34,269 bases of DNA from Spirochaetia bacterium (GTDB taxonomy: Bacteria > Spirochaetota > Spirochaetia > JABMQR01). Of the stretch, positions 15,538-23,986 are shown in pieces (the first letter of the stretch is position 1; the number at the start of each line of letters is the position of its first letter). The notes under the pieces were generated by a model. That model saw nothing but the letters and a program-made list of their open reading frames with translations, made no database searches and had not been told where the DNA came from. Position numbers and translations under genes: made by a program. The stretch lies in contig JAIPFR010000007.1 in the NCBI GenBank assembly GCA_021736525.1, positions 1 to 34,269 on the forward strand, written 5' to 3'.

Positions 15538-16797
15538 TTAAAAATACTGCTCAGGGTCAACAGGGATTGAATCTTTGCGCAATTCAAAATAGAGCTGCGG
15601 TTCGATAACACTGCCTGTTCTGCCCAGAGTACCGATTGCGGCACCTTGAGGTATTCGGGAGCCTGGAGTTATTCCCTCTGAGACGGTATCAAGATGTGCA
15701 TAGAGCGTCTGGTATCCATTTTCATGTTCTATCAATACATGTTTACCGAGACCAGTGGCCAGATTTGTTATAACGGTTGTTATAACACCTTCCATAGCGG
15801 CCAGTACCGGTGTCCCGGTACTTGATATGATGCTTATCCCCTTTGAAACGAAAAGTTCACCGGTAATCAGATCTTCTTTCTCGTCGCCGTAGTGCACCTG
15901 AATCTGTCCTTCAGAAGGTTTGATAAATAACGTCTTCATTACCATTCTGTAGTCTTCCTCACTGATCAGCCGGCCGGGCACAAAAAGCTTGTCTCCGGGT
16001 CTGATCAAATCGGAAGTGAGACCATTTACTTCAGCCAGTGGTATATAGCCCATACCGAAGGAGTACGCTATTAATGAAAGTGAGTCTCCCGATTTTACAG
16101 TATATATTAACCCATCACGATCAGGAATTTTAAGCCGCATGCCTGTGGATATCTGGTTAACATCACGTATCCCATTTACACTGATCAAAGTTCTCGGTTG
16201 AATTCCAAACCGGGATGCTATCTGATTCAGGGTATCACCCTGCTTAACGGTATAGTCACGATATACAACGGTATCCGAATCTGCCTCTGCCCCATCCCTA
16301 TTCTCAGCGTCAGTACTTGACTCTGCAGACTCTACGGGAAGTGCTGGAGAATCTGCTGCCCCATTGACAGGAACTTCTGCCGGAGATGTATCTGCGGCTG
16401 CTTCCTGTTCCGGTACGTCAGTGGAGTCAGCATCCGCTGCTTCTGAGGCGATTGCCGCTGCTGCTTTCTGCTCATCACTCAGATGCCCTTCAATCACTGC
16501 TTCAGCCTCGACATCAAGCAGTACGTCAGCTTCAGGAAGTACAACTTTACCAGACATAAGACCGGTATCGAGATTGTCTGATGAAGATAATTCAGTTTTC
16601 AAGCCTGGTGCCTGCGAAGACACGCTTTTCTCGGGATCAGCCAAAAGAAAAACAATTCCTGCAATAGATGCAGCAATAAAAAGAAATATGACAATTGAAA
16701 CCAGGCGCTTCATGAAAATAAACTTTTTATCACTATAGTCCTTTCCAAAAGCTCCGGGACTCATATCATCATATGCATTTCGTTTATTTCCATCCAT
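15538..16797 (-). CDS. Membrane-anchored LysM protein with degenerate LytM (M23-like) domain
   Basis: A 419-residue bitopic protein with a short cytoplasmic tail, a transmembrane helix at about 29-53 (LVSIVIFLFIAASIAGIVFLL), an acidic Ala/Glu-rich linker, LysM domains at about 182-226 and 232-275 (YTVKQGDTLNQIASRFG, YTVKSGDSLSLIAYSFG), and a C-terminal LytM fold at about 313-419. LysM binds peptidoglycan. The M23 zinc ligands are mostly lost: the HxGxD site reads SKGIS and PHLHFE reads PQLYFE, although YAHL is kept. It is therefore unlikely to be an active endopeptidase and resembles NlpD/EnvC-type amidase activators. The ORF track starts at TTG 16869. ATG 16797 with AAGGA 9 nt upstream is preferred. 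It is divergent from the PBP gene. Confidence 0.85.
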   Translation of the reverse strand: MDGNKRNAYDDMSPGAFGKDYSDKKFIFMKRLVSIVIFLFIAASIAGIVFLLADPEKSVSSQAPGLKTELSSSDNLDTGLMSGKVVLPEADVLLDVEAEAVIEGHLSDEQKAAAAIASEAADADSTDVPEQEAAADTSPAEVPVNGAADSPALPVESAESSTDAENRDGAEADSDTVVYRDYTVKQGDTLNQIASRFGIQPRTLISVNGIRDVNQISTGMRLKIPDRDGLIYTVKSGDSLSLIAYSFGMGYIPLAEVNGLTSDLIRPGDKLFVPGRLISEEDYRMVMKTLFIKPSEGQIQVHYGDEKEDLITGELFVSKGISIISSTGTPVLAAMEGVITTVITNLATGLGKHVLIEHENGYQTLYAHLDTVSEGITPGSRIPQGAAIGTLGRTGSVIEPQLYFELRKDSIPVDPEQYF

Positions 16798-16862
16798 GTA
16801 ATAAGATCCTTGCCATCTCGTTTCCGTTTGATTCAGAAAGAGCGCATTCCCCTGACTTCCTA

Positions 16863-16891
16863 TCGACAATTGTTACAGTAAATACTAATAT
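16863..16891 (+). promoter_or_regulatory. Probable PBP promoter with near-zero 5' leader
   Basis: TCGACA (16863-16868), a 17-bp spacer and TAATAT (16886-16891) fit a sigma70-type promoter. The -10 ends 9 nt before the PBP start ATG at 16901, and no Shine-Dalgarno sequence lies between them. Confidence 0.5.
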
Positions 16892-16900
16892 ATTTTTCCT

Positions 16901-18613
16901 ATGGGTACCAGTGGGAAAAAACCGATTATTCCATTATTCATTCTCCTGACCATAATTCTTCTCATGACTCTTGCCTGGAGGCTGGGACAGCTCACGCTAT
17001 CCCGGGAAACAAGGGATTCACCAGTAAATGGTTACACAGCACCTCTGATAGCATCCAGAGTGGTTAGAGGCTCCATATATGACAGAAACGGAACCATTTT
17101 AGCTCTGGAGATACCTTACTATACCTGCGCCGTAATGCTCAAGTCAGTGGAATCGCTTGAAAAGACCGCTGAAACTCTTTCTCCAATTCTTTTTATGACG
17201 AAATCGGATATTCTCCGGAAAATGGAGGGTAAAACGACTTATGCAATGATAAAACAACGCATGAGCAGAGACGAGATGGAATCCCTTCAGGCTGAAATTT
17301 CAGAAGGTCTTCTTCCGGGGGTTATTATTGAAAAACGCTATGGCAGATTCTACCCTCAGGGGCATCATGCCTCACAGCTTATCGGGTTCACCGGAATTGA
17401 CAACATAGGTCTTGAAGGTCTGGAATACTATTTTAATGATACTCTGTCGCCACTTCCTCAGCCCGATGAAGAAATAACAACCGGTAATGATATCTATCTT
17501 ACCATCGATATGCGCATTCAGTTCTTTACTGACCGCCAGGTTGAACTGATAGCCGAGGAGCACGATCCGGATTCAATTTCCGCTCTGGTCATGAATTCCG
17601 ACACCGGTGAAATACTTGCATGGGCTTCCTACCCCTGGTACGACATTAACAGGTATTCTTCGACGGTTCCCGAAGAGCGCATTAATCGCCCTGCTGTATC
17701 GATGTATGAACCCGGGTCGGTATTCAAGATTTATTCTCTCGCTGCTATTCTCGATCTTGGAGAAGCTCAGACAGATGAATACTTCATCTGTGACGGGTCC
17801 TATTCCTTTACCATGCCCAACGGAAAGCAGTCAGTAATCAGCTGCGTAGCACCACATGGTACAGTTGGTCCGCGTGAAATTCTTAAATACTCCTGCAATG
17901 GGGCCATTGCTCACTATGCCCTGCAGACAGATGCAGAAAACTTCTACCGCAAACTTCTGGATTTCGGTTTTACAAGTTCTTTCAATCTTCCTGTCCCGGG
18001 AGAGACCGCTGGATATCTGGCAGCTCCGGAAAACTGGTCAGGAAGAACTCTGCCGACAATTGCCTTCGGGCAGGAAATAGGTGTTTCGGCCCTGCAGATG
18101 GCTGCAGCAGCGACACCATTTGACAATGGAGGAGTGCTTCTTCAGCCTTCAGTAATTTCCAGAATTGCATCACCAGAAGGAAAAATACTGGAGTCGTTCA
18201 GGAAAAACGAAATACGTCAGGTTATCGGTGCAGATACAGCAGAAGCTGTACTCGAAATGATGACCGCGGCGACAGAACCGGGCGGCACGGCTGTCCATGC
18301 ACAAGCTGAAGATGTCGCTACTGCTGCCAAAACCGGCACAGCCCAGATATTAGATCCGGGCACCCGCACCTATTCAGCCAGTCATGTACTTGCCAGCTGC
18401 ATTGCCCTGCTTCCAGCCTCAGATCCCGAATTTATTATTTATATCACCGTTGACAATCCAAAATCAGGTCAATTATACGGAAGCACAGTCGCAGCTCCGG
18501 CAGTCGGTCAAATTGCGGAGGATCTGGTATCAGCAGGTCTGGCTGCCAGCAGCAGAACCAATTTCCTTGTCATTCCAGGCGAGCGGCTTGATGCAGAGCT
18601 TGAGGTTCCTTAA
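16901..18613 (+). CDS. Class B penicillin-binding protein (FtsI/PBP2-type transpeptidase)
   Basis: An inner-membrane D,D-transpeptidase that cross-links peptidoglycan. The 570-residue protein has a short cytoplasmic N-terminus, one transmembrane helix at about 9-24, a pedestal domain with RGSIYDRNG (57-64) and KRYGRFYPQG, and the transpeptidase domain with the catalytic SVFK (S273, K276), SCN (331-333) and KTGTA (477-481). FtsI is absent from the division cluster in this window, so this is the obvious candidate for septal FtsI, but PBP2 (elongation) is not excluded. No ribosome-binding site precedes ATG 16901. It is divergent from the LysM/LytM gene, and its last 44 bp overlap the end of flhF on the other strand. 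Confidence 0.9.
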   Translation: MGTSGKKPIIPLFILLTIILLMTLAWRLGQLTLSRETRDSPVNGYTAPLIASRVVRGSIYDRNGTILALEIPYYTCAVMLKSVESLEKTAETLSPILFMTKSDILRKMEGKTTYAMIKQRMSRDEMESLQAEISEGLLPGVIIEKRYGRFYPQGHHASQLIGFTGIDNIGLEGLEYYFNDTLSPLPQPDEEITTGNDIYLTIDMRIQFFTDRQVELIAEEHDPDSISALVMNSDTGEILAWASYPWYDINRYSSTVPEERINRPAVSMYEPGSVFKIYSLAAILDLGEAQTDEYFICDGSYSFTMPNGKQSVISCVAPHGTVGPREILKYSCNGAIAHYALQTDAENFYRKLLDFGFTSSFNLPVPGETAGYLAAPENWSGRTLPTIAFGQEIGVSALQMAAAATPFDNGGVLLQPSVISRIASPEGKILESFRKNEIRQVIGADTAEAVLEMMTAATEPGGTAVHAQAEDVATAAKTGTAQILDPGTRTYSASHVLASCIALLPASDPEFIIYITVDNPKSGQLYGSTVAAPAVGQIAEDLVSAGLAASSRTNFLVIPGERLDAELEVP

Positions 18614-19931
18614 AGCCGCCGAAATTCAGATGTTCCAGATCCACAGTAAAACCTTTCAGCTTTCGCATGAAAAAACCCACGGAAGCAGGTTCCAAATCCT
18701 GAGGCACTTTTTGCCCGGTTGAAAGAAAAGCTATCGGAAGCCGGCTGTCAGATGCAGCCGATAGAATATTACCCATTAGTTCCGTCTCATCCAATTTGGT
18801 TATAATCAACGATGACACTCTGAAAGGAATAAAACGGTCTACGGTTTTCAGCATGTCGGCAGTTTTCATGGAAGCCGAAAGCGTCAGGAAAAAGCGGGGC
18901 TTCACCTTCGTTCCGCCGCCCCTATAGCCGGTCCTGCTGCCGCATACTGACAAAATTCTATGCATCTCATCAAAAATATCCTGGTCACGGGGACTTTTAC
19001 CGATGGTATCGATCAGGATCAGGTCATCGTGACTGTTATCCCGCAAATACCTGTCCAACTCAAGCGGGGAATTTATCTGGGTTACGGGAACTGAAAGAAT
19101 TTCACCAAATGTTTCAATCTGGTTAACAGCACCTATCCGGTAGTTATCAATTGATACAATAGAAATAGAATTCTTTTCCCGACGGCTCCCTGCCTGTACC
19201 GGGGCAGGTTTTTTACGGACAGGTTTATAAAGGTAATGAGCAGCGATTTTTGCTATCGTGGTCGTCTTCCCTACTCCCGTCGGGCCCATGAGCACAACTA
19301 TTCGAGAAAGCTCGTCCTGAGCATCCATATCTATCTGGAAGGATTCTGCAATAAAGCCGAGAGCACGTGATTCCAACAGCAGACGATCACGCAGCTGGGT
19401 GCTTGTCAGACCCTTGAAAACAGAAGAGGTCAGGCGATCTATATAGCTTCGGGAAAAATCATTTTCAAGCAGTATATCCTTCAGGGCTGAAGCAGCATCC
19501 TCCTGCTGCTTGTTAATTTTTCGCTCACGGGCAAGTTCTCTCCTGACCTTTTTCAGTTCCTCAAGGGCCCTGCCAGCTGCTGCATCCTGGTGGACAGAAG
19601 CAATTCCAGAGGAGGGTGCTGCCGCCGTGAATGAGGCGGTCTCTACTGCCTCTTCACTGATACTCCTTAAGCCGGCATCTTCCACAGGCGCTTGAGCTGC
19701 ATGTTGTTTTTCATTCTCTCCGGGAACTGGCATTGTTGAGGTAGAGATTAAGGCTGAGGAAGAAAGATAGCCAACCACTTCAACAAAATCCGGGGAAGCG
19801 CGCCTGAACAGCCCCTTACTTTTCCCTTTTACTGTTTTCCGGCTATGAATCCGTGCTTGAGAACCATAAAGCTCTCTGATTTTTTTTACAGCCGCTTCAT
19901 AGCTTCCCGCTGTTACGGTAAAGTATTCCAT
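18570..19931 (-). CDS. flhF: Flagellar biosynthesis GTPase FlhF
   Basis: FlhF is an SRP-type GTPase that sets the position and number of flagella. The 453-residue protein has an N-terminal basic domain (MEYFTVTAGSYEAAVKKIRELYG...RKTVKGKSKGLFRR), a variable Ala-rich linker, a helical N-domain (about 150-205) and a G-domain with GPTGVGKT (216-223), SIDNYRIGAVNQIETFGEIL, LILIDTIGKSPRDQ, TKLDETELMGN and LSTGQKVPQDLEPA. It sits 11 nt after hslU in the same orientation, so it is probably the last gene of the division/hslVU run. FlhF is usually next to flhA. AGGAAG precedes the ATG. The C-terminus overlaps the convergent PBP gene by 44 bp. Confidence 0.93.
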   Translation of the reverse strand: MEYFTVTAGSYEAAVKKIRELYGSQARIHSRKTVKGKSKGLFRRASPDFVEVVGYLSSSALISTSTMPVPGENEKQHAAQAPVEDAGLRSISEEAVETASFTAAAPSSGIASVHQDAAAGRALEELKKVRRELARERKINKQQEDAASALKDILLENDFSRSYIDRLTSSVFKGLTSTQLRDRLLLESRALGFIAESFQIDMDAQDELSRIVVLMGPTGVGKTTTIAKIAAHYLYKPVRKKPAPVQAGSRREKNSISIVSIDNYRIGAVNQIETFGEILSVPVTQINSPLELDRYLRDNSHDDLILIDTIGKSPRDQDIFDEMHRILSVCGSRTGYRGGGTKVKPRFFLTLSASMKTADMLKTVDRFIPFRVSSLIITKLDETELMGNILSAASDSRLPIAFLSTGQKVPQDLEPASVGFFMRKLKGFTVDLEHLNFGGFKEPQALHQAARLE

Positions 19932-19942
19932 GGTTCTTCCTG

Positions 19943-21397
19943 TTAAAGAATATACCGGCTCAAATCTTGATTCATTACAATACCGGCCAGCCTCTCATCA
20001 ACATATTCACTTGTTACTGTTACTGTCTGACCGGCTAAATCCGATGCTGTAAAGGAGACTTCATCAAGCAGGAGTTCCATGATCGTCTGAAGTCTCCGGG
20101 CTCCGATATTTTCAGTCCGGGAATTTACCTCAGCAGCTATCGAACCCAGACGCTGAATTGCCCCTTCTGTGAAAATCAGCTCGACATCCTCGGTTCTCAT
20201 CAGTTCAACATACTGCCGGGTTATAGCATTCTCAGGCTCCGTTAAAATCCGGCAGAAATCAGCACTTGTCAGGTCTTCAAGCTCAACTCTGATTGGAAAT
20301 CTCCCCTGAAGTTCAGGAATCAGGTCGGACGGCTTGCTTATATGAAAGGCTCCCGCTGCAATGAATAATATATGTGACGTGTCTATTATACCATACTTTG
20401 TACTGACTTTCGATCCTTCTACAATCGGAAGGATATCACGCTGTACACCCTCCCGGGAGATATCTGGACCACTTCCCCCACCGCGGCTGCCGGAGGTCAC
20501 TTTATCAATCTCATCAATAAATATAATGCCCATCTGCTCAACTCTCTCCCGGGCTATGTCAGATGCATTATCGGTATCAATCAGCTTTTCCATTTCTTCA
20601 TCAAGGATGATTTGTCTGGCCTGTTTTACTGTCACATGCTTTTTCTTTTTTTTCGCGCCAAAGATGCTGCCCAGACTGTTAAGGGCATTCTGCATATCTT
20701 CCATATTTCCGCCGGCAAAAAGCTCTATGCCCTTTGGTCCTCGTTGAGAAATATTTACATCAATCTCTCGGCTGTCAAGTTTGCCGTCTCTAAGCATTTT
20801 ACGAAATTTATCCCGTGTAGTAGTCTCGCCTCCCGAAGCAGCATCTCCAACTGCCGACTCTCTGGCTGCCTGTCCGCGGTCATCTACCACAAAGACATTA
20901 CGGCTGTTCTCTTTACCGGCTTGTTCTTTGTTTTCCTGCTTCCCTACTCCAACCCCGACACCGACACCTGGCAGAAGAAGATCAAGGATATGCTCCTCAG
21001 TATTCCTCTCTGCTGTTTCACGGACATTTTCTGCCAATTCACTTTTTACCATCGAAACAGCTACACTCATAAGGTCACGGACCATAGATTCTACATCGCG
21101 ACCGACATATCCTACTTCGGTGAATTTAGTAGCTTCAACTTTAATGAACGGAGCACCGCTCAATTTTGAGAGTCTTCTGGCAATTTCAGTTTTACCGACC
21201 CCTGTAGGGCCGATCATTATGATATTTTTCGGCGATACTTCGTCTCTGATATCGTCAGGAAGTTTTTTACGGCGAATCCGGCTTCTCAATGCAATGGCAA
21301 CAGCCCGTTTTGCCTTGTCCTGGCTGATAATATATTTATCAAGTTCCTCAACTATTTCTGCCGGGGTCATGGTGTCAAGATCTTTTCTATTGGTCAT
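19943..21397 (-). CDS. hslU: HslUV protease ATPase subunit HslU
   Basis: HslU is the AAA+ unfoldase that feeds substrates to the HslV peptidase. The 484-residue protein is slightly longer than E. coli HslU (443). It starts with MTPAEIVEELDKYIISQDKAKRAVAIALRSR. Walker A GPTGVGKT is at 63-70, GYVGRDVESMVRDL carries the pore GYVG loop, Walker B is IIFIDEIDKV, and the C-terminal residues LSRYIL insert into HslV. Extra length sits in the I-domain, where a hexanucleotide repeat encodes GVGVGVGVG at about 144-152, followed by a polar stretch. GGAGG precedes the ATG, and the stop of hslV overlaps the start by 1 nt. Confidence 0.97.
   Translation of the reverse strand: MTNRKDLDTMTPAEIVEELDKYIISQDKAKRAVAIALRSRIRRKKLPDDIRDEVSPKNIIMIGPTGVGKTEIARRLSKLSGAPFIKVEATKFTEVGYVGRDVESMVRDLMSVAVSMVKSELAENVRETAERNTEEHILDLLLPGVGVGVGVGKQENKEQAGKENSRNVFVVDDRGQAARESAVGDAASGGETTTRDKFRKMLRDGKLDSREIDVNISQRGPKGIELFAGGNMEDMQNALNSLGSIFGAKKKKKHVTVKQARQIILDEEMEKLIDTDNASDIARERVEQMGIIFIDEIDKVTSGSRGGGSGPDISREGVQRDILPIVEGSKVSTKYGIIDTSHILFIAAGAFHISKPSDLIPELQGRFPIRVELEDLTSADFCRILTEPENAITRQYVELMRTEDVELIFTEGAIQRLGSIAAEVNSRTENIGARRLQTIMELLLDEVSFTASDLAGQTVTVTSEYVDERLAGIVMNQDLSRYIL
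20945..20968 (-). repeat. Hexanucleotide repeat encoding GVGVGVGV within hslU
   Basis: On the coding strand the units are GGTGTC GGTGTC GGGGTT GGAGTA: four degenerate GGNGTN units, in frame, in the I-domain of HslU between ILDLLLP and KQENKEQ. E. coli HslU has no comparable stretch at this place. Confidence 0.85.
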
Positions 21398-21927
21398 CAG
21401 ACTTCCTCCACAATAATCTTATCGTTGGTGTAAATACAAATCTCAGAGGCAATCTGCAATGACCGCTGTGCTATCTGGCCTGCAGTAAGATCAGAACCGT
21501 CAAGATATGCCTTGGCAGCTGCATAGGCGTAATTCCCCCCAGAGCCTATGGCAATTGCACCGTACTCAGGCTCAATGACATCCCCTGTTCCTGAAATAAG
21601 GTATATTTTATCCAAATCGGCCACAAGCATCATTGCTTCCAACCGGCGAAGCGTCCTGTCAGTCCTCCACTCTTTTGCCATCTCCACTGCCGACCGGGTC
21701 AGGTCGCCGTTAAACTGATTCAACTTTTTCTCAAACAGATCAAACAAGGTAAATGCATCAGCCGTAGCCCCGGCAAAACCGGTTATGATTCTGTCATGAT
21801 ACATCCGCCGCACCTTGCGGGCATTGCCTTTCATAACAGCCTCTCCAAGAGTTACCTGTCCATCTCCTGCTATTGCTGTTTTACCGTCTTTTTTTACTGC
21901 GAGAATTGTAGTTCCCCTGAAACTCAT
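21397..21927 (-). CDS. hslV: HslUV protease peptidase subunit HslV
   Basis: HslV is the proteasome-beta-like Ntn threonine peptidase, a double hexamer working with HslU. The chosen start ATG 21927 ([28 protein letters not shown]) has AAGGAG upstream and gives 176 residues, typical of the family; the ORF track start at 21975 adds 16 unlikely residues. By alignment to E. coli (MTTIV) the nucleophile is Thr6 after removal of [42 protein letters not shown] and EICIYTND are family signatures. It overlaps hslU by 1 nt (TGATG) and follows xerC by 55 nt. Confidence 0.97.
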   Translation of the reverse strand: MSFRGTTILAVKKDGKTAIAGDGQVTLGEAVMKGNARKVRRMYHDRIITGFAGATADAFTLFDLFEKKLNQFNGDLTRSAVEMAKEWRTDRTLRRLEAMMLVADLDKIYLISGTGDVIEPEYGAIAIGSGGNYAYAAAKAYLDGSDLTAGQIAQRSLQIASEICIYTNDKIIVEEV

Positions 21928-21982
21928 ATACGTTTGCTCCTTGTGTATTCGGGTGCATCCCCTGTCTTTGAACATCTGTTTT

Positions 21983-22876
21983 TCACCCGTGCGGATGACT
22001 TTTCCTGTAGACTTCCTTTAATCTCTTTGAACTGACATGGGAATAGATCTGTGTTGTTGATATATGCTCATGACCTAACAGTTCCTGTACCACCCGTATG
22101 CCGGCATCGTTTTCCATAATATGGGTTGCAAAGGTATGTCTGAACGTATGCGGAGTAATATGTTTAGGTATGCCAAGCTCAGCTGTATATTTATTGAATA
22201 TGTAATGCACTCCCTGAGAAGACATTCTCCTTCCCCGATTGTTGATCAATAGTGCTTGGCGATCTTCCTGGCTGACTGGTCTTGTCTCCTGTCTTCTCCC
22301 TCGAAGAGGAAGATACACATCCAGTATTTCATGGGCTGAAGGGGTAATAAATACAAATCTGTCTTTTCCTCCCTTTCCATGAACTAGAACCGAATTTTCT
22401 GACAAGTTGAGATCTTTCAGGTTCATACCCGTTAATTCCGATAATCTGCAGCCTGTTGAATAGAGCATTTCGAAAATCAGCCTGTCGCGTATGCCGGAAA
22501 AATCATTACCGGCAGCAGCAATCATGCGCTGAACTTCTTCCCGTGTCAGAACCGCCGGCAGTCGTCGTCCTCCGCTTAAATTGTTTATTCTGGAGAAAGG
22601 ATCTGCCGCACAATAGTCGAATTTCACGCAATATGAGAAAAACCCTTTTACTCCCGAAAGAATTCTATTTACACTGTTCGGTCGGTAACCCGCCTTCATA
22701 AGTTTTGCTATAAATCTGCGGGCCTGCTCATTGGACATCTTTTCAGTGTCAATCTCGTTTTCAACACAAAATTGATGAAGCTTAGCCAAATCCTGAGCAT
22801 ATGCTTCCAGCGTTTTCTCAGAAACGCCCCTCACATCATCGAGATAGTTGAGATAAAGCTCCATCATTTCATTCAT
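21983..22876 (-). CDS. xerC: Tyrosine recombinase, XerC/XerD family (second copy)
   Basis: Xer recombinases resolve chromosome dimers at dif sites. The protein of about 297 residues has the SAM-like N-terminal core-binding domain and a complete catalytic set: Arg in GCRLSEL, Lys in GKGGKDR, HTFRH, LGHEH and the nucleophile Tyr in TTQIYSHV. The start is uncertain. The ORF track uses TTG 22888, overlapping the dprA stop by 4 nt; ATG 22876 is closer to the family N-terminus ([19 protein letters not shown]) but has no strong ribosome-binding site. It lies between dprA and hslV. XerC and XerD cannot be told apart with certainty; I call this one xerC because the other copy looks more XerD-like. Confidence 0.85.
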   Translation of the reverse strand: MNEMMELYLNYLDDVRGVSEKTLEAYAQDLAKLHQFCVENEIDTEKMSNEQARRFIAKLMKAGYRPNSVNRILSGVKGFFSYCVKFDYCAADPFSRINNLSGGRRLPAVLTREEVQRMIAAAGNDFSGIRDRLIFEMLYSTGCRLSELTGMNLKDLNLSENSVLVHGKGGKDRFVFITPSAHEILDVYLPLRGRRQETRPVSQEDRQALLINNRGRRMSSQGVHYIFNKYTAELGIPKHITPHTFRHTFATHIMENDAGIRVVQELLGHEHISTTQIYSHVSSKRLKEVYRKSHPHG

Positions 22877-22884
22877 GATACAAT

Positions 22885-23898
22885 TCAACCTGTGCAGTGT
22901 ACTTTGTACCAGGTATTTTGAAAACGGCAGTAATTCCCGTCACACTTTCCCGATGCCAATAATTTGACTCTGCGCAGTTCCGGCCCCCAAGTAACTATTT
23001 GATTCAGTTCAGGTACACGACCCGGGTCCCAACCCCAATCACTGCACACCTCATGCATTGAAGATAGTACGGGAGCCCCTTCTTCGGCAAGTCTTTTCGT
23101 ACCGCCCGATAGCGGAGATTTCAGTCCTACACGATGGATGTAAACATCCCGCCCCTGCTCGAGAGCATAGTCTGCAGTAATAAGCGATCCTGATCGTTCT
23201 GGAGCTTCAATAATGCATACAGCTCTGCTCAAGCCGCTGATGATTCGGTTGCGAGAGGGAAAATGCCACCGCAGCGGGGGTTCCAAAGGTGGAAACTCGC
23301 TGATAATACCGCCGCCGTTGGCTAAAATACGTCGTGCCAGACCGCTCGAAGCCGCAGGATAAATCCGTCCTATACCGCTTCCAAGAACGCTCCAGGTCCC
23401 CCCGAAGGCTTCGGCTGCGGCAGCTCCGGTCTGGGCAGCAAAGTCTATTCCAGCCGCAAGACCGGAAATTACCGGTATACCCAGTCGGGCTGCTTCAAAG
23501 CCCAGTCTGAAGGCCGCCTGTTCGGACTTGTGCAATGCCTTTCGAGTTCCAACGATGCCAAAGGCAGGAACCGATACCGATGGAAGGGTGCCGAAATAAT
23601 AGAGAACATAGGGTGGATCGAAAATCTCTCTCAACATTGCCGGATAGACCAGGTTGTCGAGACATACCGCTGAAGCGTGGTGACCTTCAATCCATCGAAA
23701 TATATCCTCAGCTTCCTTGAGAATTTGAGGAGGATCATAATGCTTTATCCTGATCGGCCGGCGTAGGAGTATCTGCAGTTCATATTGACTGATCTTATTG
23801 AGTGCGTAGGCATCGGGCAGTTCTGAGGCAAGCGCAGAACGTTCGGAACTTTTAAGATTGGGAATTCTGCTGACAGTTAATTGAATTAATGAAATCAT
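22885..23898 (-). CDS. dprA: DNA processing protein DprA (Smf)
   Basis: DprA binds incoming single-stranded DNA during transformation and loads RecA; in non-competent bacteria its role is unclear. The 337-residue protein has an N-terminal helical part and the Rossmann-like DprA core: YPAMLREIFDPPYVLYYFG, GIVGTRKA, ISGLAAGIDFAAQTGA, GSGIGRIYPA, FPSRNRIISGLSRAVCIIEA and SGSLITADYALEQGRDVY. The C-terminus (about 40 residues ending KVHCTG) is not a recognisable winged helix. The ribosome-binding site AAGGAG and ATG sit immediately after an intrinsic terminator, so expression depends on read-through or antitermination unless a promoter overlaps that hairpin. Confidence 0.93.
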   Translation of the reverse strand: MISLIQLTVSRIPNLKSSERSALASELPDAYALNKISQYELQILLRRPIRIKHYDPPQILKEAEDIFRWIEGHHASAVCLDNLVYPAMLREIFDPPYVLYYFGTLPSVSVPAFGIVGTRKALHKSEQAAFRLGFEAARLGIPVISGLAAGIDFAAQTGAAAAEAFGGTWSVLGSGIGRIYPAASSGLARRILANGGGIISEFPPLEPPLRWHFPSRNRIISGLSRAVCIIEAPERSGSLITADYALEQGRDVYIHRVGLKSPLSGGTKRLAEEGAPVLSSMHEVCSDWGWDPGRVPELNQIVTWGPELRRVKLLASGKCDGNYCRFQNTWYKVHCTG

Positions 23899-23912
23899 GA
23901 TTTTCTCCTTGC

Positions 23913-23937
23913 AAAAAAAGTCTTATATATAAAGACT
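23913..23937 (-). terminator. Intrinsic terminator between xerD and dprA
   Basis: Read on the minus strand, the stem AGTCTT/AAGACT with a 7-nt AT loop runs straight into seven T, then GC, then the dprA ribosome-binding site AAGGAG. Only about 15 nt separate the T-run from the dprA ATG. Confidence 0.75.
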
Positions 23938-23967
23938 CAGAAGAAAGGAGAAAAAATTCAGTTTTTC

Positions 23968-23986
23968 AATATTTTCTTAAAATATT
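23968..23986 (-). other. AT-only hairpin at the end of xerD
   Basis: AATATTTT and AAAATATT form a perfect 8-bp stem with a 3-nt loop directly at the xerD stop codon. In the reading direction it is followed by an A-rich stretch, so it is not a classical terminator. It lies about 30 nt before the terminator hairpin. Confidence 0.6.

Noticed and set aside
20361-21416. Several plus-strand ORFs across hslU, including one with PTPTPTPTP
   Set aside because: Shadow frames of hslU; no ribosome-binding sites and no recognisable domains.
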